From: SZUA-22 sp963751695
GTDB taxonomy: Bacteria; Bacteroidota; Ignavibacteria; Ignavibacteriales; Melioribacteraceae
Length of the DNA: 64,000 bases
Reading direction: 5' to 3'
Assembly: GCA_963751695.1 (NCBI GenBank)
Contig: CAVVVP010000003.1
Span: forward strand, 558,001 to 622,000
Below, piece by piece: positions 43,860-53,214 of this stretch. Below the pieces are notes generated by a model. That model had not been told where the DNA came from. It did no database searches and saw only the letters and a program-made list of their open reading frames with translations. Made by a program: the position numbers and the translations under genes. Within the stretch, counting starts at the first letter, position 1. Every line of letters starts with the position of its first letter.

Positions 43860-45032
43860 CTATTTCGGTTTCATTCCAAAGAGTAATCTCATTAAGTTAA
43901 ACCTTTTGATAAACAACTCATAGAAAAGAAAGCTTCCTCCAAAAGTTATAACAAGAATTACAAGAAATTTAGTGTAAACTCCCCAATTGAATTGAATTAT
44001 GTAGTATCCAAAAATTATCATTATAGTTTGATGAAGAATATAGAGTGGATAGACAGATTCGTTTGCGTAAGTTAAAACCTTACTGGGTTTATCAAATATA
44101 AATTTACTATAACCCAAAATTGTAAAGAGCCAACTAACAATGAATACCCATTTAAGTATTCCATAAACGATCATAAAGAATAAAGTATCCTCTCGAACAA
44201 TATAAAATGTTGGTCCCCAAACAAATAAGATTAAAATTAGAGCAGGGATTATCGCAATCAATAGAGATTGTTTTCTTTTTTCAGCAATTGCATTCCATAA
44301 TCCAGAAAAATCGGAGATACAAAATCCTAAAATGAAAATAAAGAATGAAATGCTGTGATTATACCAATCATCGATCAGTGCGTGGGTTGTCGGGAAAATT
44401 GAGGCTAAAGTATAATAAAAAAACAATAACGGAAAAAAGAATAAGTAAATGGAATTGGGTTTTTTTGTAAAAAACCAATTAACTTTTTCTCTAATCTTAT
44501 TAGATTTATCACTTTTTAGGAATAAGAATAACGGAAGTGCAACAAATGAATAAATAAAAATATAAAGAACATACCATAAGTGATGCCAACTCAGACTTCC
44601 TCCCTCAGGAAATGGAACAAATTCAAAAACGGTTTTCCAAAAATCCCAATAGCTTAAATAGATTACATCGTCAGAGATTCTCTCATAGTATATTTGAGGT
44701 GGTATTATAACAAGCATACCAAATATAAGAGGAATAAGTAATCGCCTAGATCTTTCAGCAATTATTCCTTTAGCAGACCTTTTCCCCATTGAATAATAAA
44801 TTACCATTCCAGATATAATGAATAAAAGTGGGAGTCTCCACTGACTAAGAAATGCCATCCATGTTTCAAACCATTCTAGTGTAACACTATTCTTAATATG
44901 GAAATTCCAAGGGACGAAAATCATTCCAACATGATATAAAATGAGAATATAGAATGCAATTACTCGCAACCAGTCAAGGTAGTATTTCCTCTGAAAATTG
45001 TTTTTGGAATTCGTGTTTGTTTGAGTCATCAA
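43860..45032 (-). CDS. acyltransferase family 3 membrane protein
   Basis: A 390-residue protein with about ten membrane helices and the Acyl_transf_3 layout. RKYYLDWLRVIAFYILILYHVG holds the first-helix R/H motif, and MAFLSQWRLPLLFIISGMVIYYSMGKRS is the conserved second segment. Family members add acetyl or other acyl groups to sugars, glucans or peptidoglycan from the cytoplasmic side. No glycan locus is adjacent, so the substrate is unknown. It is convergent with the epimerase gene (3-base gap). Confidence 0.86.
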   Translation of the reverse strand: MMTQTNTNSKNNFQRKYYLDWLRVIAFYILILYHVGMIFVPWNFHIKNSVTLEWFETWMAFLSQWRLPLLFIISGMVIYYSMGKRSAKGIIAERSRRLLIPLIFGMLVIIPPQIYYERISDDVIYLSYWDFWKTVFEFVPFPEGGSLSWHHLWYVLYIFIYSFVALPLFLFLKSDKSNKIREKVNWFFTKKPNSIYLFFFPLLFFYYTLASIFPTTHALIDDWYNHSISFFIFILGFCISDFSGLWNAIAEKRKQSLLIAIIPALILILFVWGPTFYIVREDTLFFMIVYGILKWVFIVSWLFTILGYSKFIFDKPSKVLTYANESVYPLYILHQTIMIIFGYYIIQFNWGVYTKFLVILVITFGGSFLFYELFIKRFNLMRLLFGMKPK

Positions 45033-45103
45033 TCAAAAATATATATTCAAAACAATAACTAAAAGCAATTTTTGATAAAACTATGAGAAAATAGATAATC
45101 AAA

Positions 45104-45133
45104 ATGACCAAGGATAAAAATATCCTTGGTCAT
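45104..45133 (-). terminator. hairpin terminator after osmC
   Basis: A perfect 13-bp stem (ATGACCAAGGATA / TATCCTTGGTCAT) with a 4-base loop lies 22 bases past the OsmC stop. The minus strand shows TTTT directly after the stem. Confidence 0.85.
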
Positions 45134-45155
45134 AATAATAGTATAGGGGTTACTA

Positions 45156-45575
45156 TTATAAAACTAATTTTGCATTTAAGAAGACATCCGTTCCTGTTGT
45201 GAGGCGAGAGATCGGACATTTCTCCTTTGCTTCAGCAGCAAGTGCGTTAAAGTCTTCTTCGCTAAGACCCGGCACTACAGCTTCACAATCTAGAGTAATT
45301 GAAGTGATTTTTGGCCCTTCATCTTGACCTAACTCAACAGTAGCTTTTGTTTCAATGCTAGTTGGGGTAATATCCTTTTTAGAAATTAGCGCAGCTAAAA
45401 ACATTGAAAAACACCCAGCTTGTGCAGCTCCAATTAATTCCTCTGGATTTGTTTCAGGTCCATCTTCAAATCTAGACCTAAAATTAAAGGGTCCTTCATA
45501 CCCAGTAAAGTTAAATTTACCATTACCATCCTTTAGTGTTCCTTCCCACTTAGCTTTTGCAAAATGTTGTCCCAT
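45156..45575 (-). CDS. OsmC-family peroxiredoxin
   Basis: The frame is open to 45647, but I choose the ATG at 45575, which has GGAG upstream and gives the usual 139-residue OsmC (MGQHFAKAKWEGTLKDGNG). Both active-site cysteines are visible: the peroxidatic one in AAQAGCFSMFLAALI and the resolving one in KEKCPISRL near the C-terminus, with the R in FRSRFEDG. OsmC reduces organic hydroperoxides with lipoyl- or thiol-based donors. It is the last gene of a hydrolase-YciI-OsmC row. Confidence 0.9.
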   Translation of the reverse strand: MGQHFAKAKWEGTLKDGNGKFNFTGYEGPFNFRSRFEDGPETNPEELIGAAQAGCFSMFLAALISKKDITPTSIETKATVELGQDEGPKITSITLDCEAVVPGLSEEDFNALAAEAKEKCPISRLTTGTDVFLNAKLVL

Positions 45576-45665
45576 TCTGTCATCTCCTTTGAGTATTAAT
45601 TTTATAATTCTTGAATGCCAATATACAAAAAAAGATTTTTCGACCAAGTGTCTGATAACAGCTTT

Positions 45666-45956
45666 TTAGTGCTTGGCAAATTTAGCTTTACGAATTATTA
45701 TTTCTTTCCAAACATCTCCTTTTACATAAGCCTCTTTTTCAAGCCACTTATCTCTTAACTCTTCTTCAGAGTCATATTCACAACCAATTACAGTTCCATT
45801 CATATTTCCCTTTTCGTCAATTAATGCTGGGGCAAACACCCACCTTTCTTCTTCAAACATTTTGGCCGCAAATTCCAAGTGCTCTTTTCTTACGGCTAGT
45901 CTTCTTTCAAGTGCTTGTTCATCTTTATGATCATGTGCTATAACAATAAACTGCAA
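45666..45956 (-). CDS. YciI-family protein
   Basis: A 96-residue YCII-related domain protein. MQFIVIAHDHKDEQALERR shows the catalytic-type His-Asp pair (H8 and D9), and the centre has the typical AKMFEEERWVFAPALIDEKG. The fold is a ferredoxin-like dimer related to the antibiotic-biosynthesis monooxygenases. It is 12 bases from the S9-like hydrolase. Biological substrate unknown. Confidence 0.86.
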   Translation of the reverse strand: MQFIVIAHDHKDEQALERRLAVRKEHLEFAAKMFEEERWVFAPALIDEKGNMNGTVIGCEYDSEEELRDKWLEKEAYVKGDVWKEIIIRKAKFAKH

Positions 45957-45968
45957 TTCTAACCTCCC

Positions 45969-47054
45969 TTATTTTATGTATGCAGCCTCGAACATATGTT
46001 CAACGCTTTTTATTGGTTTATTTGGATTAAGGTGTTCTGAAAGAAATTTCCAAATCTTTAAACGAATTTCTTTTCCAATTTTTGTGTCGATTCTATCAAA
46101 TGAATGTCCTCCCTCAACATCATCAAAAATTTCATACTCGAATTTTTTACCATCAGCTTTTAACGATTTTATAAGATGCTCTACTTCGAGAACATTTACA
46201 TCGTCATCATTTGTGTTTGTATGAATTAATAACGGTATGTTTTGGAACTTGCTAGTATTCCATGCAGGAGAGCGTCTTCTATACTCTTCGACATTTTCGT
46301 GGGCTGTCTGACCAATATGGTACTCAGCAGAATATAAGTCTCTATAATCATCTTCATAATACCCCATACGCGAAATTAAATCACTGACCGGAACACCAGC
46401 AAAAGCAACTTTATAATCATCGGGGTGATTAAAAATGTTCATGAGACTAATCAAACCTCCATGACTCCATCCAATTATACCAATTCGGCTTTCGTCAACA
46501 AAATTATAATTCTCAATCATGTGATTTCTTGCACTATAAACATCCTCAATTTCTAATCCACCATAGTCGATTCTTTCATATTGACTTTTACCGTAACCAG
46601 TGCTGCCCCGGTATTCAGGCGCAATAACAATATATTGCTGATATATCAATTCCTTTATTATGTGTGTATAGTAGGTGCCAAAGTCTCCATGAACACCCCC
46701 GTGGGGAAAAACAATAAGTGGATACTTCTGAGAAAAGTCGATTCCTTTTGGTATGAAAACATAATTCCAAAACTTAATAGGATTCTTTACACCCATTGCA
46801 TTTTTATTTTTGAAATTCTTTTCAGAGGGTGGGCCGGTAATATAGATCTTATCAATAAACGCAACAGCGCTAACTCTCTCATACCAAAGCACATCATCAA
46901 TCTTTTTCTGAAGCACATCAAGCCTGTGTTCTAGATCCTCATTATATTTTTGAAGTTCTTTAATGGAAGTCTGAATTTTATTAGATTCTTCTTGAGCGAA
47001 TGAAAGAGAACAAAAAACACTAGTAACTAAAAGGAGCAAAATCAATGTTTTCAT
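45969..47054 (-). CDS. secreted prolyl-oligopeptidase-like alpha/beta hydrolase
   Basis: The ATG at 47054 begins MKTLILLLLVTSVFCSLSFAQ, a signal peptide; the frame also allows 47069. A coiled-coil segment (about 20-55) follows, then an S9-type hydrolase: FPHGGVHGDFGTYY (oxyanion region), GYGKSQYER, the nucleophile GWSHGG, LIHTNTNDDDVNV with the acid, and GGHSFDR with the catalytic histidine. At 361 residues it lacks the beta-propeller of full prolyl oligopeptidases. It probably cleaves small peptides or esters in the periplasm. Confidence 0.85.
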   Translation of the reverse strand: MKTLILLLLVTSVFCSLSFAQEESNKIQTSIKELQKYNEDLEHRLDVLQKKIDDVLWYERVSAVAFIDKIYITGPPSEKNFKNKNAMGVKNPIKFWNYVFIPKGIDFSQKYPLIVFPHGGVHGDFGTYYTHIIKELIYQQYIVIAPEYRGSTGYGKSQYERIDYGGLEIEDVYSARNHMIENYNFVDESRIGIIGWSHGGLISLMNIFNHPDDYKVAFAGVPVSDLISRMGYYEDDYRDLYSAEYHIGQTAHENVEEYRRRSPAWNTSKFQNIPLLIHTNTNDDDVNVLEVEHLIKSLKADGKKFEYEIFDDVEGGHSFDRIDTKIGKEIRLKIWKFLSEHLNPNKPIKSVEHMFEAAYIK

Positions 47055-47194
47055 AATTTTAATCCACAATTTTATTGGAATTATTATTACTTAATTTAAG
47101 TTTATTATAGTGCTCTTTCAAATGCTTATTAACAATTATGTAATTCTTGAATTGGTTTAGTATTTTTATCGTATAAACATTCAAAATATTTGAG

Positions 47195-47683
47195 ATGAAA
47201 AATTTAGATTTCAGACCATCCAAGTCAACTAAAGATTTCCGAAAAAATTATGAACTCCACGACATTGCTGAATACAATGGAAAGAACTTGTTGGTGCAAT
47301 GGGGTTTTAAGTGCACGGAGTTTGGGGAAGATAATCGATACAGGAAAGTCTGGGAGAAAGGAGAGGATAAGCCTGACTCTGTCATCTCCTATAACGATAA
47401 GACAGCGCTACTAGATTGGAAAGGGAAGCATGGCTCGACTTGGTTAGTAAATGAGCGTGCATTAAGGTCTTACGAAAAATGGAGCGCTGAAATTGGATTA
47501 CCTTTGATAGTCGTGTTCTTTGTTATCGACAAAGACGAAAAGATTATGAAAAGGAAATTTGCCGTTCTTAATAAGCATTCTCATAAGGTTTCTTCAGCAA
47601 AACAATGGGATAAAAATAAAACTGTTGAGTTTCAAAAAGATTTGCCAGACTTTACCAAAGCGAACCTATTAAAACTTATTTGA
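47195..47683 (+). CDS. hypothetical protein with a PD-(D/E)XK nuclease-like pattern
   Basis: I do not recognise the family. The 162-residue cytoplasmic protein has P60-D61 in KPDSVISYND, then a hydrophobic strand ALLDWK with D74-W75-K76. This is the spacing of the P-D...(D/E)-x-K metal site. A helix with a conserved-looking Y93-x-x-W96 and the strand LPLIVVFFVIDK follow, which is the usual next step in Holliday-junction resolvase-like folds. It is basic and isolated between divergent and convergent genes. There is no nearby methyltransferase, helicase or immunity gene. Treat the nuclease call as a hypothesis. Confidence 0.55.
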   Translation: MKNLDFRPSKSTKDFRKNYELHDIAEYNGKNLLVQWGFKCTEFGEDNRYRKVWEKGEDKPDSVISYNDKTALLDWKGKHGSTWLVNERALRSYEKWSAEIGLPLIVVFFVIDKDEKIMKRKFAVLNKHSHKVSSAKQWDKNKTVEFQKDLPDFTKANLLKLI

Positions 47684-47692
47684 TATAAGGAA

Positions 47693-50404
47693 TTAGAAAA
47701 AATATCCAATCGTAAAGTAGAGCTCTGTTGGTCCCCTAATAATATTTCCGGTTGTAACACCTTGATCGATTAAGATACTTCTTCCTATTGCAAAATCTGC
47801 TGGGCCAATTAGAGTATCAAAAGAAAGTATAGCACCAAATCCTTGTTTAAATTCTTTGAACTTCATTTCTTCTTTCCGTTCCCATATATTTCCAAGATCA
47901 TATCGGACAGAAACAAACGCATCAAACCAAATTTTAAATGGTAGTTTATAACGGTATTGTAGAGAAGCTATAAAGATTTGTCTTCCTCTATATTCGTATT
48001 GTCGATAACCCAAGAAGGAATACTGCCCTCCAAATCCGAATTGTTGTGTAAGCGGAAGAGATTCATCCCCTACGCCGATCTGTATTCTCGGATTAAGGTT
48101 ACTAACTTTGGATAATTGGAAGTATCCGACATAATCTGCAGAAAATAGAGAGTAGCTTATATCAGCACCGAAAATCTTTTGGGACGTTTCGTAGTATGTG
48201 TCGAAAAAAGTTCCAGAATTTGGATATGGGTATTTGTCTTGCGTATCAATTTTCATTCTAAATCTGAGTGATGCTAAATCAAATTGTGATGGTGTTATGG
48301 TATTACCAGAAAGATTACGCGTTGAATTGGTTTCGTATCTAAAGTCGGCCATAATATTTCCTATTTTTTCAGCCTGCATCCCAATTCCTACCTGAACACC
48401 ATATTTTTTTTGCCGATACTCACCAACTTGAGATCGAGAGAACCTCTTCGGATCATCTTCTATGTCATCTTCATATGTGTAAATATCTTCTAAATTGAAA
48501 TAACCTCTTAAATTATAAGTCAGATATGTATTAAATATTCTATGAGCTTGATGTTCAGCTATAATGAGCTGATTCCTCAACCCTCCGAAAAATAGAGCTC
48601 CCAATTCTGTTCCCGTTCCCCATAAGTTTTCGTCTCGCACATCAACAGAAAATTGAACATATCTTTCATTATCTACTTTCAAACCAAAACGAGCAAGGCT
48701 TGAAATCTTTTCTTCAACTACAATAGTAACGTCTTTTCCTTTTTCGGAATCTGTAATTACAACATCTATAGATTTGAACATTCCTGTTGTTCTTAGATTT
48801 TTCAAACCTTTGAATAAATTATCAGCTTTTAAGTATTCATTTTCTTTTAGTGGAAACTCTCTAAGAATAACTTCGGAGCGAGTTTTTATATTTCCCTTCA
48901 CTCCAATACTGTTAATAATTCCCTCATTAATTTTAATGTAAAGAACTCCAGAAAATTCATCAAACTCAATAGATTTAATATCGGCCAAAGATAGTCCCTT
49001 ACTTCTGTAGTAACGGAGTAGTTCAATCAAATAATTTGATATTTTCTTTGCATTGTAAGGTGATTGATAAAGTGGCTCTAATATTGAATATACCTTATTC
49101 AGATCAACACTCTCGACACCTTTTACATCAATTGATTTAATAGTTGGCTTTAGCATATAGTCAAGTTTAACTATTGCAGATCTACCCTCAATTAAAAGAG
49201 TAGCAGTTATGAACTCATAATCACCAGAATAAATATACTTTCCTAATTCGATTAATAATTCTCTACTGTCTACCGAATCATAATCAGCAAACTTTGAAGT
49301 TAATTTTAATTCTAAGTTTGAATTATTGCTATAAGGAACAATGTTTTCAAAGAAGAGAGAATCCTGACTAGTCTTACCAAGACTTGTTCTAAGTAAATTC
49401 TCTTTGATGTTTTCAATTTGGTCAATCGTTGCTTTATAACCTAAGTCGATTAGTCTGTCAAAGTCAGTGAAGTCATTATTGCTTTTTTCTCCAAGATTAG
49501 GAGTAATAGAAATATCAGCGTACTTAAGATTTTCTTTAGTAACCATACTCATTGGAATTGAAACTAATTGATCTGCAATAGTTAGTGGATCATTCAATTG
49601 TTCACGGCTTTTTAGTGGGCTAGTAGCATTAACTGCAATAACATAGTCGCCGCCAATTTCTCGTGCAGGCTGGGTTGGAACATTTGCAACAACTCCCCCA
49701 TCTACCAGCAGCATTGTATCCATTCGCACAGGTTCAAGTAAAAAACTGATACTCGAACTAGCTCTCATTGCTTTACTTAGAGATCCCTCTCTAAGAATTA
49801 TGAGGTCTCCAGTTCCAAGGTCTGTGCTCACAGCAGCGTACTTATACTTTAATGTGTTGAAATCGCTATTCTCAACATGAAGCGGGGCATTGATAGTTAG
49901 GTAGTTGAGAAAATTTAGAAATTGCTGTCCAGTGTTGAATGCCGTAGGAAGTATTGGCCTCAAACCATCCATCCTTACTGAGAAGAGAGCAATGTCTTCC
50001 GTAACTTTCTGATCAATAAACAGTTCGTTTCGGTCAGTTTCCGAAAATTTATAAAACTCATCCCAGTCAATCGACTTCATCATTGAATCAATAGCAGATA
50101 TTGTATAACCTGCAGAATAGAGACCTCCGATTATACTGCCCATACTCGTTCCAACAATATATTCAATAGGAATTTCATGTTCTTCCAAAGCTTTAAGTAC
50201 ACCCAAAATCGAAATTCCACGAGCACCCCCCCCGCTTAAAGCTAGCGAGACTTTTGGATAGCATATTGGCTTTTGAGTTTCTAATCCAAATGGTAGCTGA
50301 ACCGCTTCAACTTTAGGAGAAAGGATAAGTGTATCTGACTGTGAGAACAGAAAGGTAGGACTAGTAATAAATAGGAATACCGCTATTCTAATTTTTATAA
50401 CCAT
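47693..50404 (-). CDS. patatin-like phospholipase with a BamA/TamA-like C-terminal barrel
   Basis: A 903-residue protein with a signal peptide (about 1-22). Residues 50-330 are the patatin domain: oxyanion loop LSGGGARG (57-64), catalytic S87 in GTSMGS, and D235 in VDGGVV. Residues about 385-580 contain POTRA-like repeats, and the C-terminal 320 residues are an outer-membrane barrel (QKYGVQVGIGM, FAIGRSILI, ending YFTIGYFF). This PlpD-type architecture exports its own lipase through the outer membrane. It would hydrolyse phospholipids at or outside the outer leaflet. Confidence 0.9.
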   Translation of the reverse strand: MVIKIRIAVFLFITSPTFLFSQSDTLILSPKVEAVQLPFGLETQKPICYPKVSLALSGGGARGISILGVLKALEEHEIPIEYIVGTSMGSIIGGLYSAGYTISAIDSMMKSIDWDEFYKFSETDRNELFIDQKVTEDIALFSVRMDGLRPILPTAFNTGQQFLNFLNYLTINAPLHVENSDFNTLKYKYAAVSTDLGTGDLIILREGSLSKAMRASSSISFLLEPVRMDTMLLVDGGVVANVPTQPAREIGGDYVIAVNATSPLKSREQLNDPLTIADQLVSIPMSMVTKENLKYADISITPNLGEKSNNDFTDFDRLIDLGYKATIDQIENIKENLLRTSLGKTSQDSLFFENIVPYSNNSNLELKLTSKFADYDSVDSRELLIELGKYIYSGDYEFITATLLIEGRSAIVKLDYMLKPTIKSIDVKGVESVDLNKVYSILEPLYQSPYNAKKISNYLIELLRYYRSKGLSLADIKSIEFDEFSGVLYIKINEGIINSIGVKGNIKTRSEVILREFPLKENEYLKADNLFKGLKNLRTTGMFKSIDVVITDSEKGKDVTIVVEEKISSLARFGLKVDNERYVQFSVDVRDENLWGTGTELGALFFGGLRNQLIIAEHQAHRIFNTYLTYNLRGYFNLEDIYTYEDDIEDDPKRFSRSQVGEYRQKKYGVQVGIGMQAEKIGNIMADFRYETNSTRNLSGNTITPSQFDLASLRFRMKIDTQDKYPYPNSGTFFDTYYETSQKIFGADISYSLFSADYVGYFQLSKVSNLNPRIQIGVGDESLPLTQQFGFGGQYSFLGYRQYEYRGRQIFIASLQYRYKLPFKIWFDAFVSVRYDLGNIWERKEEMKFKEFKQGFGAILSFDTLIGPADFAIGRSILIDQGVTTGNIIRGPTELYFTIGYFF

Positions 50405-50476
50405 TTCGGTATCTAAAATACAGGAAAAGCCAATTATCTTCTTAAAATTTTCAAAACAATAAATGGCTATTTAAAA

Positions 50477-52373
50477 TTAAAACTTACGATTTTTCTTTGA
50501 TGCTTGGTTCTGAGCATGTTTTTGTTTTTCCGCAGCTTCCATCATTTTTGCCATAAATCCACCACCACTCTTTTTACCCGTGTTTTTAACCGGCTGAAGA
50601 TCGTCATCACCTTTTTTATGGTTTATATAATACTGTTGCCCAATGGAAAGGATGTTGAACATAAAGTAGTATAAATTAAGTCCGGATGAAAAACTCATGA
50701 AAAGAAAAGTCATCATTATCGGCATCATATATACCATTGCCTTCTGGCTTGGATCCTTAACTGTCATCTTCTGTTGGAAGAACATTGTAATTCCCAACAA
50801 CGGAGCTAGGATAGTCAATTTATCAATTCCAACAAGTGGAATAGTGAACCCAAGATTTAAAACATAGTCTGGTGAAGCAAGGTCAGTAATCCAAAGGAAT
50901 GGTTGATGACGAATTTCAATTGCAACTCTAAAAAATGCAAACAGAGCAAAAAGAATTGGCATCTGCAAAATCATCGGCAAACACCCCCCGGCCGGATTTA
51001 CACCGTAGGTTTTGTACAAGCCCATAGTTTCTTTCTGTATCTTCTGTTGATCTCCTTTGTATTTCTCTTTTAATTCGGTGATCTTAGGCTGCAGTTTTTG
51101 CATCTTCCTCATACTCATATAGCTCTGTTTAGTAAGAGGATAGAGTGCAATTTTAATAATAATCGAAAAGATTATAATTACTATTCCATAATTGGGGATA
51201 AATTTATGCAAGAAAGTAAAGAGCGGTAAAAGGATATACTCAGAAATTGGGCGAGTAATAAATTTCAGTCCAAAAAAACTGCCAAAATCAAAAACAGCAT
51301 CATAATTATTATCGTAAGCTTTTAAAACATGGTAATCAACAGGGCCTAGATAGAGCTGAAAATTATCTCTCTGGTGTTTCAAATTATTAAATGGTACTTT
51401 CAAACTGGCTTTGTAATATTCACGCTGACCGAGCCCAGGAATCTCTTTGAAAATTCCTTCGAAACTTGCGCCGCCATCAGAATATGGAGTTTCAGGAGTA
51501 AGTATCATAGCAAAGTACTTACTTTTAATACTTACCCAGTCAACTTTTCCGTTTATATCTTTTTCTAGTATTTCACCTTCTGTGTCAGCATCAATTACCA
51601 ATTGTTCATCTCCTGAGAAGGCGCTAGCACTAGCGTATGTGGCTTCGTCAACCGAATTTTCCTCAACAAAGTTAAGTCCGGTCGCCCACTCAACATCATA
51701 TCTCAATCCAGAAATAATGTTGTTCATATTAACCATCTCAACATCAAATCTTGACTGATAATTATCTCCGTAAAAAACAAAATGCTTTCTAATTTCTTTT
51801 CCTTCTTCCACCGCAAAGGTATAGGATATTTGAAGTGAATCATTTCCCTCAAGTTTGTAATAATAAGTTTGAGCAGAAGATTCAAAATCCAATTGGGATG
51901 TGTTAACTAACTGACCGTCACTTGTCACAAATATTAAGTCAAGATCGCCACCATTAGTTTGGTTTATTAACTGAACATGAGTGTTATAGAAATCACCTTT
52001 CGTCCATTTTTCTATAATACCACGTAGCATAGTTCTTTAGGTAGATCTTACGAATCTTTCCACCCTTACTGGTCATTTCGATTTTAGAAAGATCAGTTTC
52101 AATAGTAATTATCTGACCTTCTTTGCTTGTTTTTGCAAAAACATTTTCTGATTGGTCGAGTGTATTTTCAGTTTGAGATTCACTGGTTCTAACGTCTTGA
52201 TCAGTCTTTTTAGTTTCTGAAATCGTGTCTCGTGGTGGTTCTTGTTTTTGACTAAGGGCTGTAGTATCGGCTGTAATTGGTAATTGAGGTTGAGGTTCTG
52301 GAGAATTAAAATATAGCCATACGACCAGAATTATTCCCATTAAAATAAATGCTAATGTTGTTTGTTTATCCAT
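50477..52373 (-). CDS. yidC: membrane protein insertase YidC, one frameshift in the sequence
   Basis: The 5-prime frame (51993-52373) encodes MDKQTTLAFILMGIILVVWLY, the linker and ETDLSKIEMTSKGGKIRKIY; it ends after YYRKMDER. The second frame (to 50477) starts EKWTKGDFYN and continues with the periplasmic domain. It then has the Oxa1 core (NYGIVIIIFSIIIKIALYPL, NPAGGCLPMILQMPILFALF) and a basic tail (KKSGGGFMAKMMEAAEK). Removing one A from the five-A run on the minus strand (52007-52011) joins YYR-KWTKGDFYN. YidC is essential, so an intact gene must exist in the cell. Together the protein is about 632 residues. It inserts membrane proteins with or without SecYEG. Confidence 0.92.
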
Positions 52374-52439
52374 TAAGCTCTACCGGTATTTAAAATTTTA
52401 TTCGAAAAAAATATTATTAAAGTAATTTTAGAGATCATT

Positions 52440-52835
52440 TCAAATACTATCTTGAATTTTTTGCAGCAGATTGATCATATCTGGTTCAATCTCTCTTAAA
52501 TGAATTTTTGGATTCTTTTTCTTATTAAGAGTATTTGGAGAAAAAACTATCAAAAGTGATTTGTCACAATTGATTAGGTTTTTCTTATTTAATCTATACG
52601 ATTCTCTCAATAATCTTCTTAATCTATTTCTCCAAGCTGCATTTCCGGCTTTTTTAGATATTCCGAAAGCTACTTGAACATTATTAGAATCATCTTCCCC
52701 AAAACAAAAAATAGCCTTTAAATTTCGGCTATTTGAGTAAATGATTTTTCCGGAATTATAAACTTGGGAAAAATCATTTTTTCTTTTGATTCTTTCTATT
52801 TTAGAAAGACCAAAGCGTTTCATGCTTTTAAACAC
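52440..52835 (-). CDS. rnpA: ribonuclease P protein component
   Basis: A 131-residue basic protein (GTG start at 52835; the ATG at 52823 would give 127). KRKNDFSQVYNSG and FGISKKAGNAAWRNRLRRLLR (RNR motif region) are the diagnostic segments. It binds the RNase P RNA and helps mature tRNA 5-prime ends. Its start is 3 bases after the rpmH stop, the universal rpmH-rnpA arrangement. The yidC gene lies 66 bases downstream, without a yidD between. Confidence 0.93.
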   Translation of the reverse strand: MFKSMKRFGLSKIERIKRKNDFSQVYNSGKIIYSNSRNLKAIFCFGEDDSNNVQVAFGISKKAGNAAWRNRLRRLLRESYRLNKKNLINCDKSLLIVFSPNTLNKKKNPKIHLREIEPDMINLLQKIQDSI

Positions 52836-52838
52836 GAA

Positions 52839-52985
52839 TTAATATTCGTCGCTAACTGTAAGTTTCTTTCTACCTTTTGCTCTACGTCTTGCAAGTACTG
52901 CTCTGCCTTCTTTAGTTGACATGCGTTCTCTGAAACCGTGCTTATTTTTTCGTTTCCTATTACTTGGCTGAAATGTCCTTTTCAT
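52839..52985 (-). CDS. rpmH: 50S ribosomal protein L34
   Basis: A 48-residue protein, MKRTFQPSNRKRKNKHGFRE, then RMSTKEGRAVLARRRAKGRK, followed by a short LTVSDEY end. This is a near-perfect L34. It is encoded immediately before rnpA. The dnaA gene, usually nearby on the other side, is not within the next 10 kb. Confidence 0.97.
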   Translation of the reverse strand: MKRTFQPSNRKRKNKHGFRERMSTKEGRAVLARRRAKGRKKLTVSDEY

Positions 52986-53214
52986 AAATCACCTGTATCG
53001 TTGTTTTCATTCTAAAAAAGAGAACAAATTTACTCAATTAATTAAAAAAACACAATAATTTCCAAGTTATGTAAAATTATGATTTTCTTAAAATCAGGAC
53101 TATTTATGCTTAATACAAAAGATAAATCAATTAATTGAATCGATAAAATGCAAGCACAATTACACAGATTTAGAAAATATTTTATAATTTATTGCATTAA
53201 GGCTAGTTTGGGAC
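52986..53214. other. AT-rich intergenic stretch upstream of rpmH
   Basis: This roughly 230-base gap separates rpmH (transcribed leftward) from the end of the interrupted BamA-like gene. It contains the rpmH promoter by necessity. I see long A and T runs but no clear -35/-10 pair, and no clusters of TTATCCACA-type DnaA boxes. I cannot support a replication origin here. Confidence 0.5.

Noticed and set aside
52007..52030. Programmed frameshift in yidC
   Set aside because: No slippery heptamer or downstream structure is evident, and a simple one-base error in A5 explains the break.
52986..53214. Possible chromosomal origin upstream of rpmH
   Set aside because: No DnaA-box cluster and no dnaA or gyrB neighbour; only AT-richness.
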